A DNA stretch of 50,355 nt, from contig JAIBBY010000037.1 in NCBI GenBank assembly GCA_019694455.1, forward strand, positions 1 through 50,355, in the 5' to 3' direction. The DNA comes from Pirellulales bacterium (GTDB lineage Bacteria; Planctomycetota; Planctomycetia; Pirellulales; JAEUIK01). Under the pieces are notes generated by a model. It saw nothing but the letters and a program-made list of their open reading frames with translations. It searched no databases and was not told the origin of the DNA. The position numbers were made by a program, and so were the translations under genes. Positions within the stretch are counted from its first letter, which is position 1. Each line of letters starts with the position of its first letter. Shown in pieces: positions 35,627 through 45,430 of this stretch.

Positions 35627-36475
35627 CTATTCAGCGGTCCAGCGGACGTAGTGGCCGGTCGGCAGACGCCGCCCATCGTTGGCTGTCAGCCAAGACTCGT
35701 CTGCTTCCATTGCAGGGGACCGGAAATACCTGGCAACTAGCATCGCCAGACGATCAGCATTCCAGCCAGGCGTGTGGCAAGAAAGCAGCATGAATCCGGG
35801 TGATTCCCACAGCGACGCGCACAACTGAAGGAGCGGCTCAAGGTCGCGCTCCAATTTCCAAGCGCTTCCACCGGCGCCATGTCCGTAACTGGGAGGATCG
35901 AGCACCAGGCCGCGATACCGCCGTCCCCGCTTCTGTTCGCGTCGCACAAAACCGAGCGCGTCGTCGACGATCCAGCGAATCGGACAATCCGCCAAACCGC
36001 TCAGTCGAGCGTTATCGCGAGCCCAGCCGACGGCGGAGCGCGCGGCATCGACATGCGTGACGGTTACCCCGGCGCTCGCCGCTGCAATCGTGCTGGCGCC
36101 GGTGTAGGCGAAAAGATTCAAGACGGCGCAGCCGGACGACACGCGGCGCGATTGCTGACTGATCCAATCCCAGTTGTCGCGCTGCTCGGGAAAAACTCCA
36201 ATCTGTCCCGAGGCGGTAGGCTTAAGTTCGAGCCGCATCGTCTGGTACTGCCAGATCCACGGATCAGGGGACGGAGTATGGATGTTCCATTTGCCTTGAC
36301 TAGCGCTTTCGCGAGAGTAGACCAAGTTCGCATAGGTCCAGAGATGTTCATCGCGCCGCGGGACCGATGCAGCAGGCGCGGGGCGATCGACGATTACCTG
36401 GCCGAATCGCTCCAGCTTGCGACTGTCGCCAAAATCGAGCAATTCGTAATCACCTTGCGCCAGTGCTTGCGTCAT
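35627..36475 (-). CDS. Class I SAM-dependent methyltransferase, RlmI-like
   Basis: The ATG at 36475 ([20 protein letters not shown]) gives a 282-residue protein; the frame is open 46 codons further but overlaps the divergent neighbour's promoter area. SAM-binding motif I is [15 protein letters not shown], motif [19 protein letters not shown], and the catalytic-region motif DPPSYGHG. This is the pattern of 23S rRNA cytosine C5 methyltransferase RlmI and relatives, though the N-terminal PUA domain is missing. An RNA substrate is likely but not proven. It converges with the PQQ gene with two bases between stops. Confidence 0.8.
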   Translation of the reverse strand: MTQALAQGDYELLDFGDSRKLERFGQVIVDRPAPAASVPRRDEHLWTYANLVYSRESASQGKWNIHTPSPDPWIWQYQTMRLELKPTASGQIGVFPEQRDNWDWISQQSRRVSSGCAVLNLFAYTGASTIAAASAGVTVTHVDAARSAVGWARDNARLSGLADCPIRWIVDDALGFVRREQKRGRRYRGLVLDPPSYGHGAGGSAWKLERDLEPLLQLCASLWESPGFMLLSCHTPGWNADRLAMLVARYFRSPAMEADESWLTANDGRRLPTGHYVRWTAE

Positions 36476-36569
36476 AGCGAAACAGAATAGCTGCCTGGGC
36501 AATCCGTTGCGACCGGGGCGCATTCTGTCAGAATGTTCCCAACAAATTCGCACAAGGAAGGAGCGTCCA

Positions 36570-37571
36570 TTGCCACGGCCAGTCACGTTGTTCACGGGCC
36601 AGTGGGCCGACATGAAGCTCGAAGACCTAGCTCGCCGCGCGCGCGAGTTTGGCTACGACGGGCTGGAGTTGGCGTGCTGGGGAGATCATTTTGAAGTCGA
36701 TCGCGCGCTCAATGAGCCTGGATACTGCGCCAATCGGCGCGATCTGCTGGAACGCCATGAGTTGCAGATCCATGCGATTAGCGCGCACTTGGTGGGCCAG
36801 GCAGTGCTTGATACGGTCGATGCTCGCCACCAGAGCATTTTGCCGCCGGCGGTTTGGGGGGACGGAAAGCCCGAAGGGGTAAACCGCCGCGCGGCTGAGG
36901 AACTGAAGAACACGGCTCGAGCCGCGCAGCGCATGGGTGTGAGCGTGGTGAATGGCTTTACCGGATCAAGCATCTGGCCGTACTTGTACTCGTTTCCACC
37001 CGTGCCAGATTCGACGATTGACGCGGGTTACGAGCTATTCGCCGAACGCTTTCAGCCGATTCTTGATGTCTTTGGCGAGTGTGGAGTCCGCTTCGCCCTG
37101 GAGGTCCATCCCACGGAGATCGCATTCGACATCCCCACGGCGCAGCGCGCGCTCGAAGCGGTGGGACGCCGAGAAGAGTTTGGCTTCAATTTCGACCCCA
37201 GCCATTTGCACTGGCAAGGCATCGACCCCGTGGAGTTTGTGCGGGCGTTCGCGGACCGAATTTATCACGTTCACATCAAGGACGCGGCGGTGACGTTGAA
37301 CGGCCGATCGGGAATCTTGGGGAGTCACTTGAACTTTGGCGACCCTCGGCGCGGCTGGGATTTTCGCTCACCCGGTCGAGGGGGTGTGAACTTCGAGGAG
37401 ATTATTCGCGCGCTGAACCAAATTGGCTATCAGGGGCCATTGTCGGTGGAATGGGAGGATTCTGGAATGGATCGCGAGCACGGGGCGCGGGAAGCCGCTG
37501 AGTTCGTGCGGCGGCTCGATTTTGCGCCGAGCGCGGTCACTTTCGACGCGTCGTTCCAGAAGCAACAATGA
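36570..37571 (+). CDS. Sugar phosphate isomerase/epimerase-like TIM barrel protein
   Basis: A TTG at 36570 is chosen as start because a strong AAGGAAGGAG lies seven bases ahead and the family's first strand ([12 protein letters not shown]) follows at once; an ATG at 36507 has no such site. The 333-residue TIM barrel of the AP endonuclease 2/xylose isomerase type shows [44 protein letters not shown] and [10 protein letters not shown], with Glu, Asp and His metal ligands. It likely isomerises or epimerises a sugar or inositol-type substrate. The substrate is not readable. Confidence 0.85.
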   Translation: MPRPVTLFTGQWADMKLEDLARRAREFGYDGLELACWGDHFEVDRALNEPGYCANRRDLLERHELQIHAISAHLVGQAVLDTVDARHQSILPPAVWGDGKPEGVNRRAAEELKNTARAAQRMGVSVVNGFTGSSIWPYLYSFPPVPDSTIDAGYELFAERFQPILDVFGECGVRFALEVHPTEIAFDIPTAQRALEAVGRREEFGFNFDPSHLHWQGIDPVEFVRAFADRIYHVHIKDAAVTLNGRSGILGSHLNFGDPRRGWDFRSPGRGGVNFEEIIRALNQIGYQGPLSVEWEDSGMDREHGAREAAEFVRRLDFAPSAVTFDASFQKQQ

Positions 37572-37630
37572 AACTGGCATCGATCGCGAGTTCGGGGGCA
37601 CTCTTCCTAAACACTGAATTGAGCTAGTTC

Positions 37631-38461
37631 ATGCAGCGCATCGTTTTACTTGCAATGGCGGCATTGGCTTGGCAGGCAGCGGCAATTCGCGCCGCCGAGC
37701 CGATTGACCTCACAGTATTGACCTTCAATATCCTGGTCGAAATTGGCGACCATCCACCGGCGCCACGATGGAAGGAGCGGCGTGAGGCGAGCGCGAAGCT
37801 GATACTTGACACCAAGGCGGACTTGATTGGACTGCAAGAGCCAACGCCGGCTCAGGCAGCCTACCTGGTGAAGGCGCTGCCGGGATACGAGGCGCTGTTC
37901 CACAAGGGCTATCCCGACGCCATGTTGCTCTATCAGCGCGACACATTCGAAGAGCTGGGGAGGGGCGAATGGTGGCTGTCGCCAACGCCAGATCGGGTGT
38001 CAATTGGGTTTGGAAACGCGCTGCCGCGATTGGTGGTGTGGGCCAAACTACGGCATAAGGCGAGCGGCCGCGAACTTTATTTCTTCAACACGCACTTCGA
38101 CAACAGCATGCCGAGCCAGGTGCGGATGGCGGAATTGTGCCAGCAAAAGTTTGCGCCCTTTGTCGCCGAGGGACTGCCGATGCTGTTTGTCGGCGATTTC
38201 AACACCGAGCAAGAACGCGGCGATTATCCCAAGCTGACCAGCGGCGGCTGGAAGGATTCTTACACCGTATGTGAAAAAGCGTCGCCCGGCGGGCGAGACG
38301 ACAATGTGCGCACCATGCTGGAAGGGGCCGGTCGCATCGATCATATCTTCTATCATGGCGACGGCTGGAAGCCGCTGAAGTGGCGGCGATTGGAATATCC
38401 CGATCCGAATAAGCCGCTTTCGGATCACTATCCGGTGCTGGCTGAGTTTAGACTGGAATAG
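37631..38461 (+). CDS. Exported endonuclease/exonuclease/phosphatase-fold hydrolase
   Basis: A signal peptide (MQRIVLLAMAALAWQAAAIRA) precedes an EEP domain of about 255 residues. The motifs are TFNIL, LIGLQEP, FFNTHFDNS, FVGDFNTEQ, GRIDHIFYH and LSDHYPVLAEF, covering the metal-binding Glu, the Asp-Asn pair and the catalytic His. Such proteins cleave phosphodiesters or phosphate esters. Being exported, it may act on extracellular nucleic acid or lipid headgroups; the substrate is unknown. Confidence 0.87.
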   Translation: MQRIVLLAMAALAWQAAAIRAAEPIDLTVLTFNILVEIGDHPPAPRWKERREASAKLILDTKADLIGLQEPTPAQAAYLVKALPGYEALFHKGYPDAMLLYQRDTFEELGRGEWWLSPTPDRVSIGFGNALPRLVVWAKLRHKASGRELYFFNTHFDNSMPSQVRMAELCQQKFAPFVAEGLPMLFVGDFNTEQERGDYPKLTSGGWKDSYTVCEKASPGGRDDNVRTMLEGAGRIDHIFYHGDGWKPLKWRRLEYPDPNKPLSDHYPVLAEFRLE

Positions 38462-38519
38462 AGCCGCAGCTTCTGGATCGGGAATTGACGTTGTATCTCG
38501 CGGCAAGAGGCCCGCTTTG

Positions 38520-40031
38520 ATGTGGTGGATTGGTACGCAGCGCGCCTGGAACTTCAAGCTGATTGTGTGCGCGGTCATTGCGTGCGCCGGTCTTTGGGCC
38601 TCTGGATCGCAAGCGGCTGCCGGGGCACTTGAGGTCATTCAGCAAGATCGGGCCCGGCTGGAGTCGGAATTCGCCGCGCAGCTAGAGCGGCTGGCTGCAA
38701 CGTGCGAAGCGCAGGGATTGACCGACGAAGCCCGCAAGACTCGGCAGCTCACCCGCCCGCGCGATCCGTGGACCTTGTATGTCGTCACGTTGTCTGGCGA
38801 CGTCGACGAAGACTTGACATCAGATTCCTCTGCGCCGGCGGCGCGCCAATGGGAAGCCGAATTGCGCAAGCTCGGAGAAGCGCATGCCGCCGGGTTGTTG
38901 GAGCTGGCGCGGCAGGCGATGCGGGCCAAGCACGCCTCGCTGGGGTACGAGTTGGTGCTGGCCATGTTGCGCGTCGATCCCGACAACGAGCAGGGGCGCA
39001 AGCTACTGGGTTTCATTCGGTACAAGGGCCGTTGGCACACACCGTTTGAAGTGGAGAAGTTGCGCAAGGGGCAGGTGTGGCATGATCAGTTTGGCTGGCT
39101 GCCGGCCGGCTATGTGTCGCGCTATGAGGCAGGAGAGCGCTACTGTAATGGGCGCTGGATCAGCCGCGAAGAGGAGACGCGACTACGCAGCGACATGAGC
39201 CGGGCGTGGCATGTCGAGACCGAGCATTACTCGATTCGAACCAACCACAGTTTGGAAGCTGGCGTAAAGCTGGGACAGCGACTGGAGCGGCTATACCGCG
39301 CATGGCAGCAAACGTTCGCCGCATACTATGCCTCGCCGGAACAACTGCTCCGACTCTTTGAAGGCCGAGGCGCAGGGCGGGGCGATCAAGGCCCACGCCA
39401 TCTGGTGACGCATTTCCGCAATCGAGAGGAGTACAATCGCGCGCTGGAGGGACATATTCCACGCGATGTGGCCACAACGGGGATTTATCTGGGCGATATG
39501 CGCACCGCTTACTTTTTTGCCACGGACGACGAGGACCACAGCACCCTGTATCACGAGGCCAGCCACCAATTGTTCAGCGAGACGCGCGACGTGGTGGCAA
39601 ACATTGGACTGCGAGCGAACTTTTGGATCTTGGAGGGGATCGCTTGCTACATGGAATCGCTGTCACAGCACGGGGGATTCGACACACTCGGCGGCACACG
39701 CGCGCCGCGACTAGCCGCAGCGCGACACCGCGCGCTGGCGGATCAATTCTATGTGCCGCTGGAACAACTCACGCTTTTGGGAATGTCGCAACTGCAACGC
39801 GATCCGCGAATCGCCAAGTTGTACAGTCAATCGGCGGGGTTAACGCACTTTCTGATGCACTTTCACGACGGCCTCTATCGCGACGCGCTGTTGGGCTACA
39901 TCTCGGCGGTCTACTCTGGCGTCGATCGGCCTGGCACGCTGGCGGAGTTGACAGGCAAGAGCTACTCCGAGTTGGACCGAGAATATCGCGAGTTTTTGGA
40001 ACAATTGCCCATTGAAGCGGCCGCGAAATAG
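38520..40031 (+). CDS. Exported HEXXH protein of the DUF1570 type
   Basis: The ATG at 38520 follows AAGAGG by nine bases; a TTG one codon earlier is also possible. A signal peptide/anchor lies near residues 10-34 (LIVCAVIACAGLWASGSQAAA). An N-terminal helical region of about 220 residues follows, then a domain containing YHEASHQLF, a zinc-protease HEXXH-like motif at about 345-349, and downstream FWILEGIACYMES with a candidate third ligand Glu. This arrangement recalls DUF1570/peptidase MA-like proteins common in planctomycetes. Proteolysis has not been shown for this group as far as can be said here. Confidence 0.75.
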   Translation: MWWIGTQRAWNFKLIVCAVIACAGLWASGSQAAAGALEVIQQDRARLESEFAAQLERLAATCEAQGLTDEARKTRQLTRPRDPWTLYVVTLSGDVDEDLTSDSSAPAARQWEAELRKLGEAHAAGLLELARQAMRAKHASLGYELVLAMLRVDPDNEQGRKLLGFIRYKGRWHTPFEVEKLRKGQVWHDQFGWLPAGYVSRYEAGERYCNGRWISREEETRLRSDMSRAWHVETEHYSIRTNHSLEAGVKLGQRLERLYRAWQQTFAAYYASPEQLLRLFEGRGAGRGDQGPRHLVTHFRNREEYNRALEGHIPRDVATTGIYLGDMRTAYFFATDDEDHSTLYHEASHQLFSETRDVVANIGLRANFWILEGIACYMESLSQHGGFDTLGGTRAPRLAAARHRALADQFYVPLEQLTLLGMSQLQRDPRIAKLYSQSAGLTHFLMHFHDGLYRDALLGYISAVYSGVDRPGTLAELTGKSYSELDREYREFLEQLPIEAAAK

Positions 40032-40105
40032 GCGAGCCAGCGACGGCCGACTACGATGGGCAGGGGCGCTGCTGACCTCCAATCCACTGCGACACGACCT
40101 GGGCC

Positions 40106-42214
40106 ATGCCAGCTTCGACCGCCAAGGCGCGCGATATCGGTGACAAGCCTGCCGGGTTGGCGGCGCATCCATCGACGGGACTAGAGCCGAGCAATCGCCT
40201 CCCCGGCCGTTTGACACGCCATCTGCGCGCGGCGGACATTGCATCGCTGATCGCTTGCTGCGTCTGCTTTTGTCTGTGGACAGTGGCGACCACCCGCACG
40301 ATCAGCTTGCCGCAGATCGGCATTTTGGCGTCACTGACGATCTGCGCACTGGTTTGGGGACGAGTGATTTTCGCGCTGGCGGGTCTGAATCAGTTTGTGC
40401 CGCGGCTGTTCTCGCACGCGCTCTTAGTGGGGATGCTCTGGCTGGGACTGACGCTGGCGGCGCTGCGCATGCTAACGCCGATGAACCTAGCCAACCTGTA
40501 TACAGCACAGGCGATTGTCGGACTAACGCTGTACGCGACGCTAGCGCGCCGCATTGGCGACTGGAACCCTGGCCGACGCGCGGAGTGGCCCAGCTTTATC
40601 GTGACGCTCACCAGTTTGTTGGCTTCAACGTTCTGGCTGCGGCACCTTTGCCCCGTCGCGGAGACAGCGGAAGATTGGACGGTGTACCGGCCATTTGTCG
40701 AGTACTTCTTCCACGCGACGCATGTGACGCCGCTGCTACTGCCCGGCAGCGCGGTTGGCAACGGCTCGATTCAATTCGCGGGGGTGCCGCTGGCTTTTTA
40801 TCACTACGCCAGTCTCGCCTATCCGGCGCTACTGGCCGACTTGGGCGGCAGCGGGGCCTATGAGGCGCTGACATCATTGTGGTACCCGCTGGGAACTTTC
40901 CTCGCCGGACTAGCTGCGTACTTTCTGGGGAGCCAGTGGTTTGGACCGCGGGCTGGCTTCTGGTGCGCGATTGCCTTGCGGCTACTGCCCGATCCCTCGA
41001 TTTGGGGATTTGGCATCGACCTCTATTCCTTCAACATTTTTCTCGAAGCGATGCCGGCGCTTGCTTACGCGGTGTCGGCGGCGGCAGTCGCGCTGGGGAT
41101 TTTGGCAATCGCGATTCGCCGTCGGCGGATACTGCTGGTTTGGTTTTCGTTGGCGATCGCCGCGTCGACGATCTTTTTCAAGGCGAATGTGTTTGTGGCG
41201 GTTGTGCCGCTGGGCTGCCTATTGTTCCTCTTGGCATGGCGTCGCTTTGGAACACAGCGGATGTGGCCGTCGGCCGTGGCGCTCGGGGCGCTGGGCCTGG
41301 CCGGAATTGTAGGGCTAACTCAATTGCGTTCGGCGCCATCGGTTGGCATCGACCCCGAACTGGGCAGCGCATTCGCGGATCATATCTTGGCAGCGCAGAC
41401 ACCGGCCGATTCGGCGGCGCAGCGACTGCGGCCTTACGTCATGCAAAGCGGCGCCAGCGGCGCGCTGGCGCGTCTCGGATTTGTGATACTCGTCACGTTT
41501 CAAGGGGGCTTATTGTTGCTTGCGGCAGCGATGATTGCATTGGCGATCGATCGCCGGCGCGCCTGGCTGCTGTTGGCGCTGCTCATCGCGCTGGGGCTTT
41601 ATCTGGCATCAGCGATACTGTTGCCGCCCAACGCCAACGGCGATCCGTTTGAACTTCAGCACCGCGCGTTTGCGTGGGTGTACTTGTTGGCGGTGGTTTG
41701 GACGACAGGCGTGCTGGTGACCTTTTGGAATCGATGGACACCGCCGAAATGGCGCACCGGATACCTGGCCGCACTGCCACTATTGGCCGTGCCGCTGGTG
41801 TTGGGAACGCAAACATTCATTGACCGGTCCTCCCCGGTGAAAACCGGACTTGCGGACTGCGCGCGGTATATCCATCGCGAGAGCAATCCGCTGGACGTCG
41901 TTTGGGATTCGCGGAACGATCCGACGCTCTTGACCGCGGCGCTGACCGAGCGACGGGCGATGGTGAGCATTTCGCCCACCGACACGTATCCTGGCAGCGG
42001 CGCGCTGAGCGCGATTCATCGCGAGCGGGGCGCGCTGACAGAAGCTTTCAAGCAGGCAAGCGCCAGTGAGAACGTGCGGCGCATCGCCAAAGAAAGCGGC
42101 GCTCGCTGGTTCTTACTGCATGCCGGCGACGATGTGCAATGGCCGAGCGAGTTGCTGTCGCGGCCAATGTTTGAATCACGCGGCTTTCGAGTTTATGACC
42201 TCACGCAGATGTGA
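40106..42214 (+). CDS. Large multi-pass membrane protein, possibly GT-C glycosyltransferase-like
   Basis: The 702 residues contain about 13 to 15 hydrophobic helices after a polar N-terminus of about 35 residues. A periplasmic loop near 180-260 includes HLCPVAETAEDWTVYRPF and a following HATHVTP. A soluble C-terminal tail (about 575-702) ends with ARWFLLHAGDDVQWP and an FESRGFRVYDL turn. Such tails (a residue pair W-F-L-L then a V-Y-x-L end) occur in membrane glycosyltransferases of the GT-C type. No firm catalytic motif is identified, so the function stays open. Confidence 0.55.
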   Translation: MPASTAKARDIGDKPAGLAAHPSTGLEPSNRLPGRLTRHLRAADIASLIACCVCFCLWTVATTRTISLPQIGILASLTICALVWGRVIFALAGLNQFVPRLFSHALLVGMLWLGLTLAALRMLTPMNLANLYTAQAIVGLTLYATLARRIGDWNPGRRAEWPSFIVTLTSLLASTFWLRHLCPVAETAEDWTVYRPFVEYFFHATHVTPLLLPGSAVGNGSIQFAGVPLAFYHYASLAYPALLADLGGSGAYEALTSLWYPLGTFLAGLAAYFLGSQWFGPRAGFWCAIALRLLPDPSIWGFGIDLYSFNIFLEAMPALAYAVSAAAVALGILAIAIRRRRILLVWFSLAIAASTIFFKANVFVAVVPLGCLLFLLAWRRFGTQRMWPSAVALGALGLAGIVGLTQLRSAPSVGIDPELGSAFADHILAAQTPADSAAQRLRPYVMQSGASGALARLGFVILVTFQGGLLLLAAAMIALAIDRRRAWLLLALLIALGLYLASAILLPPNANGDPFELQHRAFAWVYLLAVVWTTGVLVTFWNRWTPPKWRTGYLAALPLLAVPLVLGTQTFIDRSSPVKTGLADCARYIHRESNPLDVVWDSRNDPTLLTAALTERRAMVSISPTDTYPGSGALSAIHRERGALTEAFKQASASENVRRIAKESGARWFLLHAGDDVQWPSELLSRPMFESRGFRVYDLTQM

Positions 42215-42229
42215 GGCGTGCGCCACGAA

Positions 42230-44038
42230 TCAGTCTTGAGCGACCTTCTTGGTTACTTGTTCTTTCAAGGCCGTGCCGGTTTTGGGATCGATCTTGAGAT
42301 TCAGATTCTCGTTGTCGTTGATCCAGAACACGAAGCCATTGAACATCTCGTCGTAGGTCTGGTCTCCATACGGCACGGCGCGGGCAGGATCAGGGTTATA
42401 CGGATTGAACTTTGAGTTGTCGAAGTGAGCGATCGCCTCGATCTTGGTGCCTGCCGGAATTTTATCGTGGCAGACATATCCCAATTGCCACTCAAAATTG
42501 TAGTTGGGAATTTGCAACAGCGTTTCGGTCTTGCCGTCGGGATAGTGCGCCTTGAAGGTCATATCGCGACCGCGCACGTGCATGTGCGAGAAGAGCCCCA
42601 GCAGCGTCGCGTCGTCTTTGATCTCGCGAGATTCCGCAATCTCGAACATGCCGTCGCCCGGGGTGATCGACCAGCCGCGCGGGTCCAAGACAAAGAACTT
42701 GGTGGTCTTGTCAACGCGCTCTTTGGCAAAGCGAAAGCCAACGGAGATTTGTGACTTTTCGGGCTTACCGGTGGTGGTGTAATGAATTTGCAGCACTAGC
42801 GCAGAGCCTTTGAGAATCTTGTAGGCCACCTGCGGCGCGGTGGGATCGTCTGACCGCAGATCCATGGGCATGCCGCCCGGCACGTAACCGGTGATGAAGG
42901 TCTCGGCGCCTGCCTTGCCGGCCGCCAGATTGGCATAGGCCATGTTGCAGTGATGCACGACGTTGCGATTGTGCGGCAATATTTCGATCGCCTGCACGTA
43001 GGTGTCTTCCTTGAAGAGATACGGCAGGAACACGTATTGATACGGCACGAAGCCTTCGGCCTGCACGTCGTGCGTGTCCTTCATGGTGACGACCAGATCG
43101 GGCTCGCCGATCCGCCATTTCGACTCTTCGAAGACTAATGGCTGCGGCGACTTGGCAGGGTCGCCGGCCGGTGTGCCGGCCTTGACCCAGGCCAGAACCA
43201 GATCGCGTTCGTCGCTGGTCATGCCCGGGTCGTTGGTGAAGTGGCCATACTTGGCGCTGGCGTACCAGGGCGGCATGCGGTGATCGGCGACGACCTCGGC
43301 CACCATTTCGGCATGGTCGGCGACATCTTCATAGGTCATGAGGGCGAACGGCGCCGGGGTGCCGGCGTGATGGCAACCTTGGCAATGCCGCTGCATGATG
43401 CCGGCAATCTGTTCATGAAAAGTGACCGGCAGTGTCGTGGTGGCGGCGCGCGGCGGCGTGATACGGCAGCCATCGACGGGGGTCTCTGCAACGGAGATGG
43501 GTTTGCCTGCGAGCAACTCGCCGATGGCGACTTCCAGATCTTCGCGGCTGGCGGTCGGCTGCGCGCCGCCAGTGCGGTACTGGTCGTTAATGCGACCGCG
43601 ATAGACGAGCTTTCGCTGCGCGTCCAAAAGCGCGACCTGCGGCACGCGCTCAACGCCGAGTTCTTGGCAAACCGAGTGATCCTCGTCGCGGACAACTGGA
43701 AACTTGAAGCCATTTTCGAGCGCGTGCGAGGCCATTTCCATGATCGTCTCGCCGGGCGAGCAATACACGCCGACGAACTGAATACCTTGCCCGCTAAATT
43801 TGGCGTCCAGCTCCTTGAGCCGCGGGGCAAATCGCTGGGCGATTGGGCAGTCGGAATTCAAGAAGACCAGCGCGTAGCCTTTGTGCTCGCCCAACTCGCC
43901 AAGCGTGCGTTCCAGGTAGCGAATGTCTTTGAAATGCAGATCGGCGACCACATCGCCAATCTGGGCTGCCGCCATCGCGCTAGAAGCCGCCAAGGAGCCA
44001 AGAACTGTCAATACCGCCAACGATTTGAATATCCGCAT
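42230..44038 (-). CDS. Redoxin - cytochrome c - copper monooxygenase-like fusion protein
   Basis: A signal peptide (MRIFKSLAVLTVLGSLAASSAMA) is followed by three parts. Residues 27-180 form a thioredoxin-like redoxin domain with a single Cys in NSDCPIAQRF (Cys64) instead of CXXC. Residues 205-295 hold a heme-binding CQGCH (219-223) and MPPW (255-258), as in planctomycete cytochromes. Residues 300-575 resemble a type II copper monooxygenase: candidate ligands are His362-His363, His419, His485, His487 and Met565 in DEMF, the same order as in peptidylglycine monooxygenase (HH, H, HxH, M). It is probably periplasmic. The whole may pass electrons from a redox partner to the copper site; the substrate is unknown. 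Confidence 0.8.
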   Translation of the reverse strand: MRIFKSLAVLTVLGSLAASSAMAAAQIGDVVADLHFKDIRYLERTLGELGEHKGYALVFLNSDCPIAQRFAPRLKELDAKFSGQGIQFVGVYCSPGETIMEMASHALENGFKFPVVRDEDHSVCQELGVERVPQVALLDAQRKLVYRGRINDQYRTGGAQPTASREDLEVAIGELLAGKPISVAETPVDGCRITPPRAATTTLPVTFHEQIAGIMQRHCQGCHHAGTPAPFALMTYEDVADHAEMVAEVVADHRMPPWYASAKYGHFTNDPGMTSDERDLVLAWVKAGTPAGDPAKSPQPLVFEESKWRIGEPDLVVTMKDTHDVQAEGFVPYQYVFLPYLFKEDTYVQAIEILPHNRNVVHHCNMAYANLAAGKAGAETFITGYVPGGMPMDLRSDDPTAPQVAYKILKGSALVLQIHYTTTGKPEKSQISVGFRFAKERVDKTTKFFVLDPRGWSITPGDGMFEIAESREIKDDATLLGLFSHMHVRGRDMTFKAHYPDGKTETLLQIPNYNFEWQLGYVCHDKIPAGTKIEAIAHFDNSKFNPYNPDPARAVPYGDQTYDEMFNGFVFWINDNENLNLKIDPKTGTALKEQVTKKVAQD

Positions 44039-44151
44039 AGCTTGGTCTTCCGGTTACGTTCGCGCCGCTCAAAGTGGCTCAGGAACTACCCTCTATTGCA
44101 TCAGCCCGCGTGGGTAATTGCAACGCTGATTTTTGAACTCATGTAGGCGGT

Positions 44152-45033
44152 TTACAACTCATCGAGGCTGCGAGGCCAATCGTCTTTCAGTAGCCGTGAG
44201 AGCGAGCGATCGGCGAGAATCTTGCCATCGGTCTGGCAGCGGGCGCAATAGTTGGTTTCGTTCTCGGCGTAACGAATGCGCTGCACCGGGGCGCCGCACA
44301 CGGGACATGGCTTGTTGAAGCGGCCATGCACCGCCATCTCGGGCCGAAAGGCGGTCACTTGATCGGGAAAACCGACGCCCACTTGTTGTCGAAGCCGCGC
44401 AATCCACTCGCCGAGGGAGCCCTGCACGGCGGCAAACAGCCGCGCAATCTGTTCATCGTCTAGCCGACTCGTCAAGGCAAGGGGCGAGAGGCGGGCGCGA
44501 TGCAGGATTTCGTCGCTGAAGGCGTTGCCAATTCCGCTAATCAAGCGCGGATCGGTGAGCGTTCGTTTGATCGTGTGATTCTCGCGGCGCAGCACGGCGG
44601 CGAACTCGGCGAGCGTGGCGGCCAGCGGTTCGATGCCGCCGGGATCGTGTTCGGCGAGGGCGCCTTGGCCTTGCACAAGAAACAGCGACGCGCGACGTTT
44701 GGCGCCGGCTTCGGTGAGGATCAATGTGCCGAGTGGAAAATCGAACGCGGCGAGGCTCTGCTTGCCGGCGAGCCGGGCGCCGGCGATCTTCCAATGCAAG
44801 CGACCGGCGATCATCAGGTGGAGCACTAGCCACAGGTCGCCATCGAGGCCGATGGCGATACGCTTGCCGATACGGCGGAGGGCGACGACTTGCCTGGCGC
44901 GAACCGCTTCGAGCGGCGGTTCAAACGTGCGTAGCAGGAATGGGCTGCCGACCCGCACGCGAGTCAGTTTTTGGCCGAGAATGCGCTTCTCGAGCGCTTC
45001 GAGATAAACGGCGATATCTGGCAGTTCTGGCAC
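44152..45033 (-). CDS. Formamidopyrimidine-DNA glycosylase family protein (Fpg/Nei)
   Basis: With a GTG start the protein begins M-PELPD, giving the catalytic Pro and Glu after Met removal. The helix-two-turn-helix region is [22 protein letters not shown], with a Fpg-type G-I-G-N-x-x-x-D-E. The C-terminal zinc finger is CPVCG...YCARC. The 293-residue length fits. Such enzymes cut oxidised bases such as 8-oxoguanine or FapyG from DNA. Fpg (MutM) is more likely than Nei from the PELPD start, but the two are not cleanly separated by eye. Confidence 0.9.
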   Translation of the reverse strand: MPELPDIAVYLEALEKRILGQKLTRVRVGSPFLLRTFEPPLEAVRARQVVALRRIGKRIAIGLDGDLWLVLHLMIAGRLHWKIAGARLAGKQSLAAFDFPLGTLILTEAGAKRRASLFLVQGQGALAEHDPGGIEPLAATLAEFAAVLRRENHTIKRTLTDPRLISGIGNAFSDEILHRARLSPLALTSRLDDEQIARLFAAVQGSLGEWIARLRQQVGVGFPDQVTAFRPEMAVHGRFNKPCPVCGAPVQRIRYAENETNYCARCQTDGKILADRSLSRLLKDDWPRSLDEL

Positions 45034-45430
45034 GGGGCGAGGACAGGATGACAGAGAATCTGGTCGCCCTACCGCAGTTCGATCAGTATCCCCGAGTGGG
45101 CTCGAACCACTAACCTTCGGCTCCGGAGGCGGCGATCCGGCAGGGAAACGAGGGCTTCGGCAACTTCACAACTCGCGATTCGGAGTCGAGTTGCGACGAA
45201 AAACGCAAGACCGACAGGCGTGCTCGGTTGTCCGAATTTTACGCGATCTCCCGGCGATTACCAGCGTTTCTGCACCAGATTCCGTATCACAGCGGCATAA
45301 ATCAATGACCTTCGGCTGGTGTCGCTTTTCGGTCCGCATTCAGGTGTCGCGCCTTTCGGCGCTGATACAGAATTCGCCATAACCAGGGCTGTCATTTCTA
45401 TTCTGGCTGCCCGAATAGCGCGCCCCAGAC
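45034..45430. other. Non-coding gap holding a tRNA 3'-half and short repeats
   Basis: This 397-base gap has no recognisable gene. It contains a tRNA-Arg-like 3' fragment at 45087-45128 (see separate entry) and, near 45315-45360, two imperfect direct copies of GGTGTCGC followed by TTTCGG. A short frame at 45191-45382 shows no family features. Confidence 0.6.
45087..45128 (-). other. tRNA 3'-half fragment, candidate attachment-site remnant
   Basis: On the minus strand the segment runs CTCCGGA (anticodon loop, CCG anticodon, tRNA-Arg), GCCGA (3' stem), AGGTT (variable loop), AGTGG-TTCGAGC-CCACT (intact T arm) and CGGGGAT plus A as acceptor 3' side. The matching 5' half is missing: the expected TCGGC and ATCCCCG are not upstream. 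A 3'-half beginning exactly at the anticodon loop is the typical footprint of integration into a tRNA gene. A truncated pseudogene is the alternative. Confidence 0.5.

Noticed and set aside
45087..45180. A complete tRNA gene
   Set aside because: The T arm and anticodon loop are present, but no 5' acceptor, D arm or 5' anticodon stem pairs with them.
45191..45382. A 63-codon frame in the gap beside the tRNA fragment, considered as an integrase remnant
   Set aside because: No integrase R-H-R-Y residues or other family signs were seen.
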